The notes: generated by a model not told the origin, from the sequence alone. A stretch of 64,000 nt of DNA from Candidula unifasciata (GCA_905116865.2 CAJHNH020000791.1:808161-872160); one strand, 5' to 3'; shown: positions 22,417 to 34,833, numbered from the stretch's first letter. Numbers and translations are program-made.

Positions 22417-23985
22417 TGGTGGTGGTTGTGGCGGCGGCAGTGGTGGTAGCAGTAGCAGCAAAAGTAGTATTGTAGTAGCAACATTAGTAGTAGTAGTAGC
22501 GCCAGTAGTAGTAGTAGCGCCAGTAGTAGTAGTAGCAACAGTAGTTGTAGTAGCGCCAGTAGTAGTAGTAGCAACAGTAGTTGTAGTAGCGCCAGTAGTA
22601 GTAGTAGCAACAGTAGTAGTAGTAGCAACATTAGTAGTTGTAATAGCGCCAGTAGTAGTAGTAGGAACAGTAGTAGTAGTAGCGCCAGTAGTAGTAGTAG
22701 CAACAGTAGTTGTAGTAGCGCCAGTAGTAGTAGTAGGAACAGTAGTAGTAGTAGCAACATTAGTAGTTGTAGTAGAGCCAGTAGTAGTAGTAGCGCCAGT
22801 AGTTGTAGTAGCGCCAGTAGTAGTAGTAGCGCCAGTAGTAGTGGTAGCAACAGTAGTTGTAGTAGCGCCAGTAGTAGTAGTAGCGCCAGTAGTTGTAGTA
22901 GCAACAGTAGTTGTAGTAGCAACAGTAGTAGTAGTAGCGCCAGTAGTAGTAGTAGCGCAAGTAGTAGTAGTAGCGCCAGTAGTAGTAGTAGCGCCAGTAG
23001 TAGTAGTAGCAACAGTAGTTGTAGTAGCGCCAGTAGTAGTAGTAGCAACAGTAGCTGTAGTAGCGCCAGTAGTAGTAGTAGCAACAGTAGTTGTAGTAGC
23101 GCCAGTAGTAGTAGAAGCGCCAGTAGTAGTAGTAGCAACAGTAGTAGTAGTAGCGCCAGGAGTAGTAGTAGCGCCAGTAGTAGTAGTAGTAGCAACAGTA
23201 GTTGTAGTAGCAACAGCAGTAGTAGTAGCGCCAGTAGTAGTAGTAGCGCCAGTAGTAGTAGCGCCAGTAGTAGTAGTAACAACAGTAGTTGTAGTAGCGC
23301 CAGTAGTAGTAGTGGCAACAGTAGTAGTAGTAACGCCAGTAGTAGTAGTAACGCCAGTAGTAGTAGTAGCAACAGTAGTTGTAGTAGCGCCAGTAGTAGT
23401 AGTAGCAACAGTAGTAGTAGTAGCGCCAGTAGTAGTAGTAGCAACAGTAGTAGTAGTAGCAACATTAGTAGTTGTAGTAGCGCCAGTAGTAGTAGTAGTA
23501 GCGCCAGTAGTAGTAGTAGCAACAGTAGTAGTAGTAGCGCCAGTAGTAGTAGTAGCGCCAGTAGTAGTAGTAGTAGCGCCAGTAGTAGTAGTAGCGCCAG
23601 TAGTAGTAGTAGCAACAGTAGTTGTAGTAGCGCCAGTAGTAGTAGTAGCAACAGTAGTTGTAACTCCAGCAGAAGTTGTAGTAGTAGCAATAGTAGTAGT
23701 AGTAGCAGCAGCAGCAACAGCAGCAGCAGCAGTAGTAATAGTAACAGTAGTAGTAGTAGTAGTAGTAGTAGTAGCAGCAGCAACAGCAGCAGCAGTAGTA
23801 ATAGTAACAGTAGTAGTAGTAGAAGTAGTAGTAGCAGCAGCAGAAACAGCAGGAACAGGCGCAGCAGTAGTAGCCGAAGTAGTGGAAGTAGAAGTAGTAG
23901 TACTAGTAGCAGCATCAGAAACAGCAGCAACAGCCGCAGCAGTAGTAGCCGAAGTAGTAGAAGCGGCAGCAACATCGATGGCAAC
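22417..23985. repeat. GTA-triplet array with 18-bp sub-units
   Basis: Runs of AGT broken by GCGCC and GCAAC words give alternating 18-bp modules (AGCGCCAGTAGTAGTAGT and AGCAACAGTAGTTGTAGT). From about 23,690 it grades into AGC/AAC/AGT triplets. Because every change is in triplets, both strands stay open for over 500 codons (Val/Ala, Thr-rich or Leu-rich readings). Confidence 0.95.
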
Positions 23986-24504
23986 AGCTAATTCACGGGA
24001 GTAGTCAGATACAATGATCATAAACAACAACCACTAACTCGACGGCATCAGCCACGACATCACTCGCCACACATCATCACCACACACAACCACAAAGGCC
24101 GAACATTAACAGCACTCGGGTGCTTCCCCCTAGACCAGCGTTCGGGATTCACTGAAGCCCGAGGGTAAGAAGCTTCTCCAATTACAGATGAGGTCTCCGA
24201 ACCTGGACTTCACAGAGAAAGCGAAGAGTCAACGAGGGCAACTCGAGAGACAGAAACCCAGCCCCACTGCAAATAAATCCGCCAACACGGGCACAAGACA
24301 GGGCGAGTAGGTACAGAGAGGGCTACAGCTAAGGGGTACATTGAAGGACAGACACTGTAGGTTGGGTTCTGAACCATTGCCACATAGTCGAAATATATGT
24401 GTTCTACAAAAACGTCAACTTCAAACAATAACAGGAAGAAAGCAGGTAACAACTAAGACTAGACATAGACAGACAATGGCAGAATTTATAAATGTAAAAG
24501 ACTG
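23986..24504. other. Unique sequence, nothing recognised
   Basis: Short spacer between two tandem arrays. Confidence 0.55.
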
Positions 24505-24950
24505 AAAGAGTTCCAGTAACTAATAGGACAAAATTCAAGGTATTACTGACAGACAATAGGATTCAAGGGACAACTAAGGCAGGCAATGAGATAATAGAAC
24601 AACTAAGGCAGACAGCGGGATTCAAGGAACAGCTAAGATAGACAATGAAATTCAAGGAACAATGAAGGCAGACTGGGTAGGGGAATTTAACGGACAACTA
24701 AAGCAGACAATGGAATCAAAGGAACAATCAAGACAGACAGTGGAAATCAATGGAAAACTAAGACAGACAATGGAATTCAAGGAACAATTAAGGCGGAGAG
24801 TGGGATTCAAGGGACAACTAAGACAGACAATGGAATTCAAGGAAGAATTAAGGCAATGGAATTCAAGGGATAACTAAAACAGAAAATGGAATTCAAGGAA
24901 CAATAAAGGCAGACACTGGAATTCAAGGGACAACTAAGGCAAACAGTCGA
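24505..24950. repeat. 30-bp minisatellite, about 15 copies
   Basis: Units hold GACAATGGAATTCAAGG then AACAATTAAGGCA with 30-bp spacing; many copies contain GAATTC. Left edge units are divergent. Confidence 0.9.
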
Positions 24951-24957
24951 ATTATCT

Positions 24958-25570
24958 TCTGTACCTGTTAGTCTGTAAGTATTTTGTTGATTACCTATCT
25001 GTCTTCTGTACCTGTTAGCCTGTAAGTATTTCGTTGATTACCTGTCTCTGTCTTCTGTACCTGTTAGCCTGTAAGTGTTTTGTTGATTACCTATCTCTGT
25101 CTTCTGTAACTGTTAGTCTGTAAGTGTTTTGTTGATTACCTATCTCTGTCTTATGTACCTGTTAGTCTGTAAGTGTTTTGTTGATTACCTATCTCTGTCT
25201 TCTGTACCTGTTAGTCTGTAAGTATTTCGTTGATTACCTGTCTCTGTCTCCTGTACCTGTTAGTCTGTAAGTATTTCGTTGATTACCTGTCTCTGTCTTC
25301 TGTACTTGTCAATCTGTAAGTATTTCGTTGATTACCTGTCTCTGTCTCCTGTACCTGTTAGTCTGTAAGTGTTTTGTTGATTACCTGTCTCTGTCTTCTG
25401 TACTTGTCAGTCTGTAAGTATTTTGTTGATTACCTATCTCTGTTTCCTGTACCTGTTAGTCTGTAAGTATTTCGTTGATTACCTGTCTCTGTCTTCTGTA
25501 CCTGTTAGTCTGTAAGTATTTCGTTGAGTACCCTGTCTGTTATCTTCTGTACATGTTAGTCTGTAATTTG
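24958..25570. repeat. 49-bp minisatellite, about 12.5 copies
   Basis: CTGTACCTGTTAGTCTGTAA recurs every 49 bp (25202, 25251, 25300), with GTATTTCGTTGATTACC in each unit. Confidence 0.95.
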
Positions 25571-26196
25571 TTTCTTTAATTTGGTTGTCTTGTCTCCTCA
25601 TACTGTTATTCAACACATGTGTATAATCGGTTCGTTGATTAGGTCTGCCTGACTGTATTCTCGCTGTGCTGTTGGTGTTAATTGTCTACCTAAATAGATT
25701 TAATCAGCTGTAATTGTTCTATATTGTCTTTGTGAGTTGGCATGTCCGTAGATTTTTGTCTAGATGCAAGTCATAAACATTGAGTTACCGACAGGTTAGG
25801 TTAGCGATTGTGGTGAGAGCCATACAGACGGAGAGTGAAGATGGGGTCACAGAATGAAAAAGTGCCCAAGTATAAGTGGCGCAAACACACACACTGGGGG
25901 AGGGATTGGGGAGGGAGAAGGAGACTTGGATCTTCATCATAAAATAGGTCAGAGAGGAAGTATCAACAGTTCATATCTCCCCTTGCACAGCTCCCAATTA
26001 ATCTGGTCCACTGACACGCAGAAAACAATGGAACAGTCTAATCAGCGAGGCGCGGACTGGGCTGGATGTGGCCCGCCCGGGCAAACAATGGCTAATTGCT
26101 CTGGTATTGTCCTCCCGCAACAATCGCCGCCGTCATGGCTGCACTTGCCCGGGGTTCTCTTCTCGGTGGATAAATATCAGTAACGGTAGAGGGTTT
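25571..26196. other. Unique sequence, nothing recognised
   Basis: Short frames only; no recognisable product. Confidence 0.55.
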
Positions 26197-26400
26197 GGGG
26201 CGCTGTCTGAGGCACAGGCTGGACCCGTCACATGGGTTGGGGCGCTGTCTGGGGCACAGGGTGGACCCGTCACATGGGTTGGGGCGCTGTCTGGGGCACA
26301 TGGTGGACCCGTCACATGGGTTGGGGCGCTGTCTGGGGCACAGGGTGGACCCGTCACATGGGTTGGGGCGCTGTCTGGGGCACAGGGTGGACCCGTCACC
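26197..26400. repeat. 42-bp tandem repeat, about 5 copies
   Basis: GGACCCGTCACATGGGTTGG recurs every 42 bp (26221, 26263); GC-rich, frame-preserving. Confidence 0.95.
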
Positions 26401-26730
26401 AAGAATACATGCAGGTCACTCTATAAATGTTGTTGAGGGATCTTGTGGTGACGGGGTGGCTAAGCCTTCTTTGTATGCTCAGTAATAATAATTATTGTGT
26501 ATTGAATATTGCACAATAAGAAAATATACTTGAAATAATGAAATGTGTACAAAAATACTTGAATAGAAAACATCTATATGTGGTTAGACGAAGCAATGGA
26601 CGCCCTTGCAGATTGTCGGGGTAGGGGGCGTGGGTTTGCTGAGCTCTCTTATATAAAATATGGGAGGGGACGGGGCGGGGTGCGGCGATCATTCTGTAGT
26701 ACATCTGTGGGTGCCTAAAGCACCTAGGGA

Positions 26731-26914
26731 CACAAGCTTCGGAGCCTCTAGTCCACAGGGCTTGGGGGTACCACCCATGGGGGAAGGGGACACAAGTTTC
26801 GGCGCCTCTAGTCCACAGGGCTTGGGGGTCCCACCCATGGGGGAATGGTAGACAAGTGTCGGCGCCTCTAGTCCACAGGGCTTGGGGGTCCCACCCATGG
26901 GGGAATGGTAGACA
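26731..26914. repeat. 60-bp tandem repeat, 3 copies
   Basis: CTCTAGTCCACAGGGCTTGG recurs exactly 60 bp apart, with CCACCCATGGGGGAA. Confidence 0.95.
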
Positions 26915-26935
26915 TTGAGAAGATTGGGTATTTTT

Positions 26936-27034
26936 GTGTATGTGTGTGAGAGAGAGAGAGATACACACACACATGGAGACATAGAGATACACACACACAC
27001 ATGGAGAGAGAGACATGGAGAGAAAGAGAGAGAG
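26936..27034. repeat. GA/CA microsatellite
   Basis: Compound (GA)n and (CA)n runs with ATGGAGA words. Confidence 0.85.
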
Positions 27035-27250
27035 ACTCGTTTCGCTGTGTGAAAGGTAAACACCTTGAGTGTAATCTTTGCCCGTGTCTGAACACTTGAA
27101 CTCGGCAAACAGATATTTCAGCACACATTTAACCGAACCTAGTTGACAGCTAACAACTTCTGTGATTTGATGAGCACCCGAGATAGTCGCCTGCCTGCCC
27201 TTGATGCCTCACCAGCCACGCCGCTCAATAGAGACGCTGGTGAAGCTCAC

Positions 27251-27371
27251 CTTTCAGCTCCTCATCGTCCCCCTTCCCGCTGACTAGATTGGCGCAGACA
27301 GTTTTACTGTCCCCGCTCCCGAACGCTGTCGGCCTGTACTGTCGCTCCGACACGTCGAGCACTTCAGTGCA
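27251..27371 (-). CDS. Candidate orphan exon, unassigned
   Basis: A 121-nt segment opens in one minus-strand frame between a possible acceptor (TTTGGTTTTGGCGCCAG) and a good donor (AAAG|GTGAGC). It would read CTEVLDVSERQYRPTAFG, SGDSKTVCANLVSG and KGDDEELK, entering in phase 0. The composition looks coding-like, but I recognise no family. It does not match the PH/BEACH segment expected after NBEA-like exon D, although strand and phase would be compatible. It may equally be a chance open stretch. Confidence 0.2.
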
Positions 27372-27545
27372 CTGGCGCCAAAACCAAATGCACTTGTTTG
27401 ATAGAAAAGCTGCCGCTGGGACATGAGAGTGACGTCTGCTCGACCGGAGATGGTATCATTTCCCCCAACTTGTACATTTGTTGTCTTTTCCTGACTGTGC
27501 TTTATTGTTTCTCTATGCTTGTTGGGGGTCATAGTGTCTTTAATC

Positions 27546-27715
27546 TCTCTGTCTCTCTCTCTCTCTGTCTCTCTCTCTCTCTCTGTCTCTCTCTGTCTCT
27601 CTCTGTCTCTCTGTTTCTCCGTCTCTCTCTGTCTCTCTCTGTCTCGCTCTCTCTTTCTCTCCCTCTCTGTCTCTCTCTCTCTGTGTCTCTCTTTGTCTCT
27701 CTCTCTCTCACTCTA
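27546..27715. repeat. (TCTCTG)n pyrimidine-rich microsatellite
   Basis: CTCTCTCTGTCTCT words with almost no A; directly joined to the 55-bp array. Confidence 0.95.
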
Positions 27716-28375
27716 GCAGTAGTTCCACCGTTATATCGCATGCTCCTCCAGGGACGGTTGTCTGGCGTTAGCAGTATTTTCACCGTTATATCGCATGCTT
27801 CTCCAGGGACGGTTTGGCGATAGCAGTAGTTCCACCGTTATATCGCATGCTCCTCCAGGGACGGTTGTCTGGCGTTAGCAGTAGTTCCACCGTTATATCG
27901 CATGCTCCTCCAGGGACGGTTGTCTGGCGTTAGCAGTAGTTCCACAGTTATATCGCATGCTCCTCCAGGGACGGTTGTCTGGCGTTAGCAGTAGTTCCAC
28001 AGTTATATCGCATGCTCCTCCAGGGACGGTTGTCTGGCGTTAGCAGTAGTTCCACCGTTATATCGCATGCTCCTCCAGGGATGGTTATCTGGCGTTAGCA
28101 GTAGTTCCACCTTTATATCGCATGCTCCTCCAGGGACGGTTATCTGGCGTTAGCAGTAGTTCCACCGTTATATCGCATGCTCCTCCAGGGATGGTTATCT
28201 GGCGTTAGCAGTAGTTCCACCTTTATATCGCATGCTCCTCCAGGGACGGTTATCTGACGTTAGCAGTAGTTCCACCGTTATATCGCATGCTCCTCCAGGG
28301 ACGGTTATCTGGCGTTAGCAGTAGTTCCACAGTTATATCGCATGCTCCTCCAGGGACGGTTATCTGGCGTTAGCC
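27716..28375. repeat. 55-bp minisatellite, 12 copies
   Basis: TATATCGCATGCTCCTCCAG, GGACGGTTGTCTGGCGTTAG and CAGTAGTTCCACCGT make up each 55-bp unit (TATCGCATGC at 27841 and 27896). G-to-A variants (GATGGTTATC) alternate regularly near 28,070-28,210. Confidence 0.95.
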
Positions 28376-28376
28376 A

Positions 28377-28936
28377 GATGATCCCTTCACACACAGACAA
28401 CTACAGGATCCCTTCACACACAGACAACTACAGGGTCCCTTCACACACAGACTACAGGGTCCCTTCACACACAGACAACTACAGGGTCCCTTCACACACA
28501 GACAACTACATGATCCCTTCACACACAGACAACTACAGGATCCCTTCACACACAGACAACTACAGGATCCCTTCACACACAGACAACTACAGGGTCCCTT
28601 CACACACAGACAACTACATGATCCCTTCACACACAGACAACTACAGGATCCCTTCACACACAGACAACTACAGGATCCCTTCACACACAGACAACTACAG
28701 GATCCCTTCACACACAGACAACTACAGGGTCCCTTCACACACAGACAACTACAGGGTCCCTTCACACACAGACAACTACAGGGTCCCTTCACACACAGAC
28801 TACAGGGTCCCTTCACACACAGACAACTACAGGGTCCCTTCACACACAGACTACAGGATCCCTTCACACACAGACAACTACAGGGTCCCTTCACACACAG
28901 ACTACAGGGTCCCTTCACACACAGACAACTACAGGG
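28377..28936. repeat. 27-bp array with 24-bp variants, about 21 copies
   Basis: CCCTTCACACACAGACAACT then ACAGGAT/ACAGGGT; some units lack AAC or equivalent (24 bp). All lengths are multiples of three, so frames on both strands stay open for over 200 codons. Confidence 0.95.
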
Positions 28937-30589
28937 CTCACTGGTTGCACAACTGTCGACACAGAACGGCAGTAGAAACGAACAAACAGGCAAGAATTAA
29001 ATAAACAATCAATCTACAACACACGGCTAGTACCAGCAGGTCTAAGCCAGTCAGGGCAAGAAATGGCGTCCATATCACATCTAGTCAAATATGGCGTGTC
29101 AGTCTTTTTCAGCAAAAGCAGGCAAAAATGTGTTAGCTACAAGAGCAGGCAGTCATTCCAGCTAACTATTTTCTAGCTGTGCACCTCAATTAGCAACATT
29201 CCTCGTTTCTAAGCTACACACAGACAGTTACAGATGACAACAGGTTAGTTACAAGAGCCAAGCAACCACCCGCCCTTTTTTTCTTTCCCCCAAACGCACC
29301 CAAAAAGCACTAGATGCTACCACGCAATATTATAGTGGTATATTTGAGTTAGCCATCAGCGGAACAACCCCACGAGTACCTGGGAATACAGCCTAACAAC
29401 AAAAACGACAACAACAACAATAACAACATTGACAACGATGCATATGTCAGTAAGTTTCCGTACCATGGCAGACGCAGAAATACACCCAGGGGTATTACTG
29501 GGAGTCTGTAGCGGTAGCGGGTCCATAAATGCTGTCCTAACAGTGCCATCTGAAGTGAAACTTCCTGTCTGGTAGCTACAGTGAAAACATCCAGTGACCA
29601 CAAACTGAGCTGACCAGCGAGTTACACAACACAATCAGTGACAGAACAAGCCTCGTGTGGACGACAGAACGAGTCTTGTTGTTCGTTAGTTTTTCTGTGT
29701 GGATGGTACAGTCCAAACGATGAGGCAATAAGTTTATGTTTACAATCTAGTCCCCCCACCATTGGCAGACTCGGAGACATCACTGATGGCGACAGAAAGA
29801 GATCCTGCCCGGTGTCTGCAGACACCTGAGACACCAGACCTGACCATGCTCTCACTGTTCTTCCTGCTGCCTATTCCTCAGTTGTTGTAGTGTCTTGTTT
29901 ACAGCATAGCTGTGATATCTTCCTCTAACGGCTAACCTGGATAGCTCTACCTTGAATACCAACTAATCAACACAAGCAACAGAACTAAATATTTCCCATC
30001 TAATCATCTAACAAAGCAAGACAAGTTTGATATTTAATTATTGTACTCACTAATCATGAACTTTAGACTTGATTATTCTACAAAACAAACGATTTTTATT
30101 TTTGATTTTTCAAGAAAAAAAAAAACATTATTTTTACACTTGATTATTCTTTAAAACTAACTTTTTTTTTTTAAATACTTGATTTTGTTTACAAAAATAA
30201 CATGATTTTTATACTTGATGATTCTACAAAATTGAAACAACTAAATGTGTTAGTAGGTGTTATTCTAGAATCTGATATAGCTCAACAAGAGACACACACA
30301 TTAGGTTAGAAGTTACAAATAAAACAGAGCTAAACATGATCAGGCCAAAGCACCAAAGTAAGACGACTGAAGCTGTTAGTTAGTGTTAGCTAATCTACAG
30401 CAGAGTTTAGCAGCGCACATCAATACCTTCCAAGATATGGGCGTTGTGTGTTACCTGGCATGTGTTCTGATAACACTGCCTGGGTTCCAGCACCATAGGG
30501 AAGAGACAGGAAGAGCGATCCAGCCCTTTCTGCGAACCGAAGCCAGGACCACCATGTTGGTAATCAGGGCACTAACAACTGCACCCTAA
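28937..30589. other. Unique sequence, no gene recognised
   Basis: 30,040-30,260 is strongly A/T-rich with repeated ACTTGATTATTCTAC-like words (four loose copies). No coding signal. Confidence 0.55.
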
Positions 30590-31188
30590 CGCAACACGTC
30601 TAAAGTCCCTCTACTAACACGCCCTAAGTACCTCATTAACACGCCCCAAAGTCCTTCCAATAAACGCCCCAAAGTCCTTCCAATAAACGCACCAAAGTCC
30701 TTCCAATAAACGCCCCAAAGTCCTTCTAATGAACGCCCCAAAGCCCTTTCAATAAACGCCCCAAAGTCATTCCGAAAACGCATTAAAGTCCTACCAATAA
30801 ACGCACCAAAGTCCTACCAATAAACGCCCCAAAGTCCTTCCAATAAACGCCCCAAAGTCCTTCCAATAAACGCCCCAACGCCCTTCCAATAAACGCCCCA
30901 AAGTCCTTCCAACAAACGCACCAAAGTCCTACCAATAAACGCCATAAAGTCCTACCAATAAACGCCCCAAAGTTTTACCAATAAACGCCCCAAAGTCCTA
31001 CCAATAAACGCCATAAAGTCCTACCAATAAACGCCCCAAAGTTCTACCAATAAACGCCCCAAAGTCCTACCAATAAACGCCCCAAAGTCCTACCAATAAA
31101 CGCCCCAAAGTTCTACCAATAAACGCCCCAAAGTCTCTCCACTAAAAACCCCCAAAGTTCATCTACTAACACGCCCCAGAGTCCCTCC
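30590..31188. repeat. 23-bp minisatellite, about 25 copies
   Basis: CAATAAACGCCCCAAAGTCC recurs every 23 bp (30841, 30864), with diverged units at both edges. Confidence 0.95.
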
Positions 31189-31645
31189 ATTTCTAAACAG
31201 GAGCAAACCTCCTGGAACAGTCTGGGAGGCAAATTAAGCATGCACACTTCAACAGACAGAACTGCAAGACAGCTCTAAAACTTTCAGGCCTCGTTTCAAA
31301 GAGCTGGTCTTTAATGTCAAGAGCCGAAGCCTTTTTACAGCGCTCACGTCACACGTGTTAAACGATCGCTCTGTCTGTTTGCACCTGTCTCCTCTCCCCC
31401 TGCAAGTTCCCGGAAGTCAAGAAGAAAAAACGGCCTCCCTCCAGGCAAGATTTGAAACTTGTGTCTTTGTTTGTCGCTGTCATATATTTCTCTACAACAT
31501 CAAATGTCACGTCTTCACTATGTGCTTTTGTTCTCTAAAATGTGACAATTTGCTTTGGGCAGTGACAACGCTGGCAGATAGCGTGGATTTGATTTCATTG
31601 GTGCATGTTGCCAATGCTTAACATAAACACACGCACGCACACGCA
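31189..31645. other. Unique sequence, nothing recognised
   Basis: No coding signal that can be supported. Confidence 0.5.
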
Positions 31646-31666
31646 GAGAGAGAGAGAGAGAGAGGA

Positions 31667-31733
<67 letters not shown>
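31646..31733. repeat. (GA)n microsatellite
   Basis: Nearly pure GA dinucleotides with one AAGGA interruption. Confidence 0.97.
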
Positions 31734-31952
31734 AAAACAACGGCAGTCTGGAAGAAAGTCAGGTAGAGAACATTACACGTAATTATAAAGGCAGGAGCAA
31801 GGAGTTTAGTCCGGGCACATGATAAGAAAGGCTGTAGAGAACAACCATATGATTGTCGAACAGACGAGGTAACGGCGGCTAGAGGGCTCTCACCAACTGC
31901 TCGCTCATACCAACGACCATGTTTTGGGACAGCTGGCAAACGACAGGCAGAA

Positions 31953-32252
31953 GAACTAGACGTCCACTGCTACGATTCAACGACAGGTGGCAAAGAACTA
32001 TATACGTCCACTGCTACGATTCAATGACAGGTGGCAAAGAACTATACGTCCACTGCTACGATTCAACGACAGGTGGCAAAGAACTATACGTCCACTGCTA
32101 CGATTCAATGACAGGTGGCAAAGAACTATACGTCCACTGCTACGATTCAATGACAGGTGGCAAAGAACTATACGTCCACTGCTTCGATTCAACGACAGGT
32201 GGCACAGAACTGGACGTCCACTGCTACGATTCAATGACAGGTGGCAAGGCAG
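31953..32252. repeat. 42-bp minisatellite, 7 copies
   Basis: CCACTGCTACGATTCAATGA then CAGGTGGCAAAGAACTATAC per 42-bp unit; frame-preserving. Confidence 0.95.
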
Positions 32253-32351
32253 GTTTCTGACTAACAGATTAAGGCAAGATATATTTCAACAAGCTCAGTC
32301 CAACAGGAGCAGCCAAACGTGCCACTGAAGGCTGCCTGTACTCAGAGGTCA

Positions 32352-33580
32352 TCAAACAACGGTCAAGTGTGACTGTGGTCAAGTGTGACTGTGGTCAAGT
32401 GTGACTGTGATCAAGTGTGACTGTGGTCAAGTGTGACTGTGGTCGAGTGTGAATGTGGTCAAGTGTGACTGTAGTCGAGTGTGACTGTGGTCAAGTGTGA
32501 CTGGTCAAGTGTGACTGTGGTCGAGTGTGACTGGTCAAGTGTGACTGTAGTCGAGCGTGACTGTGGTCGAGTGTGACTGTAGTCGAGTGTCACTGTGATC
32601 AAGTGAGAATGTGATTAAGTGAGACTGTGATCGCGTGTGACTGTGGTCGAGTGTGACTGTGGTCAAGTGTGACTGTGGTCAAGTGTGACTGTGGTCAAGT
32701 GTGACTGTGGTCAAGTGTGACTGTGGTCAAGTGTGACTGTGGTCGAGTGTGACTGTAGTCAAGTGTGACTGTAGTCAAGTGTGAGTGTAGTCAAGTGTGA
32801 CTGTGATCAAGTGTGACTGTGGTCAAGTGTGACTGTGGTCGAGTGTGACTGTGATCAAGCGTGACTGTGATCTAGTGTGACTGTGGTCACGTGTGACTGT
32901 GGTCACGTGTGACTGTGGTCAAGTGTGACTGTGGTCAAGTGTGACTGTGATCAAGTGTGACTGTGGTCAAGTGTGACTGTGATCACGTGTGACTGTGATC
33001 ACGTGTGACTGTGATCTAGTGTGACTGTGATCACGTGTGACTGTGATCAAGTGTGACTGTGATCATGTGTGACTGTGATCGAGTGTGACTGTGATCGAGT
33101 GTGACTGTGGTCAAGTGTGACTGTGATCAAGTGTGACTGTGGTCAAGTGTGACTGTGATCACGTGTGACTGTGATCGAGTGTGACTGTGGTCAAATGTGA
33201 CTGTGATCAAGTGTGACTGTGGTCAAGTGTGACTGTGGTCAAGTGTGACTGTGGTCAAGTGTGACTGTCGTCAAGTGTGAATGTGGTCAAGTGTGACTGT
33301 GGTCAAGTGTGACTGGTCATGTGTGACTGTGGTCAAGTGTGAATGTGATCTAGTGTGACTGTGGTCAAGTGTGACTTTTGTCATGTGTGACTGTGGTCAA
33401 GTGTGACTGTTGTCATGTGTGACTGTGGTCAAGTGTGACTGTGGTCATGTGTGACTGTGGTCAAGTGTGACTGTTGTCATGTGTGACTGTGGTCAAGTGT
33501 GACTGTGGTCAAGTGTGACTGTGGTCAAGTGTGACTGTGATCAAGTGTGACTGTGGTCAAGTGTGACTGTGGTCAAGTGT
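32352..33580. repeat. 16-bp satellite, about 77 copies
   Basis: The TCAAGTGTGACTGTGG unit varies at fixed positions (GGTC/GATC/TGTC and AAG/GAG/ACG/ATG). A SINE interrupts it at 33581-33798. Confidence 0.97.
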
Positions 33581-33798
33581 TGTTTGTTTTAGTATCCAGA
33601 AGCCATGAGTTGTTAACTCTTAGGCTCGGTATTATGGATATCGCAACCTTTCGGCCTTGATTCCATTTTTAAATACCGTAAATCTGGGAGAAAATGTGGC
33701 TTTTCTGCCCACCCCCGGGAGTGAACCCGGACCACAAGGAGTTCGTCACCCGCTCACCGCGAAATCCGGTTTAGCCAACTTCGCTAGAGAGACGGGCG
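33581..33798 (-). mobile_element. tRNA-derived SINE nested in the 16-bp satellite
   Basis: About 218 bp of unique sequence interrupts an otherwise continuous 16-bp array. On the minus strand it starts with a tRNA-like head (GGTGAGCGGGTGACGAAC, then GGTCCGGGTTCACTCCC resembling a B box). It continues with AACCTTTCG/CGAAAGG-type body sequence and ends in an (AAAC)n-like tail, TAAAACAAACAA. Both flanks carry TGGTCAAGTGT, compatible with a target-site duplication, but as this is also array sequence the duplication cannot be proved. Confidence 0.7.
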
Positions 33799-33860
33799 TG
33801 GTCAAGTGTGACTGTGGTCAAGTGTGACTGTGGTCAAGTGTGACTGTTGTCATGTGTGAA
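33799..33860. repeat. 16-bp satellite, continuation after SINE
   Basis: About four further units of the same array on the far side of the SINE. Confidence 0.95.
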
Positions 33861-34055
33861 CTGTCGGAGGCTAGATACAGGTTTCATGAAGAAGACAGTA
33901 CCTATTTTCTGGATACGTCATTAAAATTAAAATTAAAACAAAAAAACGGGGGCGGGGGTAATAACTAAGGTAATGTAAGGCAGCTAGAAAGTGGAAGGAT
34001 AGGAACAGAAGGTGAGAGAACAACAGAGACAAATGAGATGATGTGGAATCATGTC

Positions 34056-34142
34056 ACGGAGACACACTTGTACCAGAATAGAGCTGATTGTACATGGCAC
34101 GGAGACACACTTGTACCAGAACAGAGCTGATTTTACAGGAGA
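34056..34142. repeat. Two-copy direct repeat, about 46 bp
   Basis: CACGGAGACACACTTGTACC with its downstream AGAGCTGATT block occurs twice in tandem with few differences. Confidence 0.9.
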
Positions 34143-34766
34143 CAGTGGACTGTGAAGGCCATAACGACCAAGACACAGATGGCGTGAACAAGAACAAAGA
34201 AAAAAGTGGGAGGAAGAGTAGGTGATGGAGAAGCTAGCACAACCAACTAGGATCTGCAACAGAACAACAACTATGAACACTCCACCAATCTAAACGATGT
34301 AAAGTCTACAAAGTAATGCAAGTGTTATCAGTATCATGTCTTTACATGACTAAGATTGAACAACAATTTCCCAGCCGATCTAGGAACACGGCCTACCTAC
34401 CAAACCAGAGCACAGACATTCCCCGTCTCGTGCTTGCAGAGACAACAATAAAGCTTGAATGTTGGCACGTGTAACACTGTCTGAAGGCGTTAATACGACT
34501 AGACACAGAGCTAGGTTGACTACACTAAATAAACCGAACCGCCGTATACGCTTGAAATATGTCCACGAGTCTCTCTACTGGAGAATATGACGTGTTGAGA
34601 GACAGTGAATGAGACAGTGAGAGTAAATGGCAGAGTGAGAGGGAGGGACTAAGAGAACGAAACAACGAACTATGTTTCTAAAGGGTACAAAGTGGGCACA
34701 GATTGGTCTTACATTCGGTCCTCCCAAGCATTCATCTTTCATACGGCAATTTTATTTTATATACAG

Positions 34767-34767
<1 letters not shown>

Positions 34768-34833
<66 letters not shown>

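Noticed and set aside
22336..24030. Thr-rich (mucin-like), Val/Ala-rich and Leu-rich frames over 500 codons
   Set aside because: All come from the same GTA-triplet tract on opposite strands and in different frames; no signal peptide, Cys domain or transcription evidence.
28342..29004. 220-codon frame with a repeated S-H-T-D-N-Y unit
   Set aside because: 27/24-bp repeat artefact, also open on the opposite strand.
33690..33790. A functional tRNA gene
   Set aside because: A- and B-box-like parts are present but no cloverleaf stems could be closed and the head continues into a SINE body and tail.
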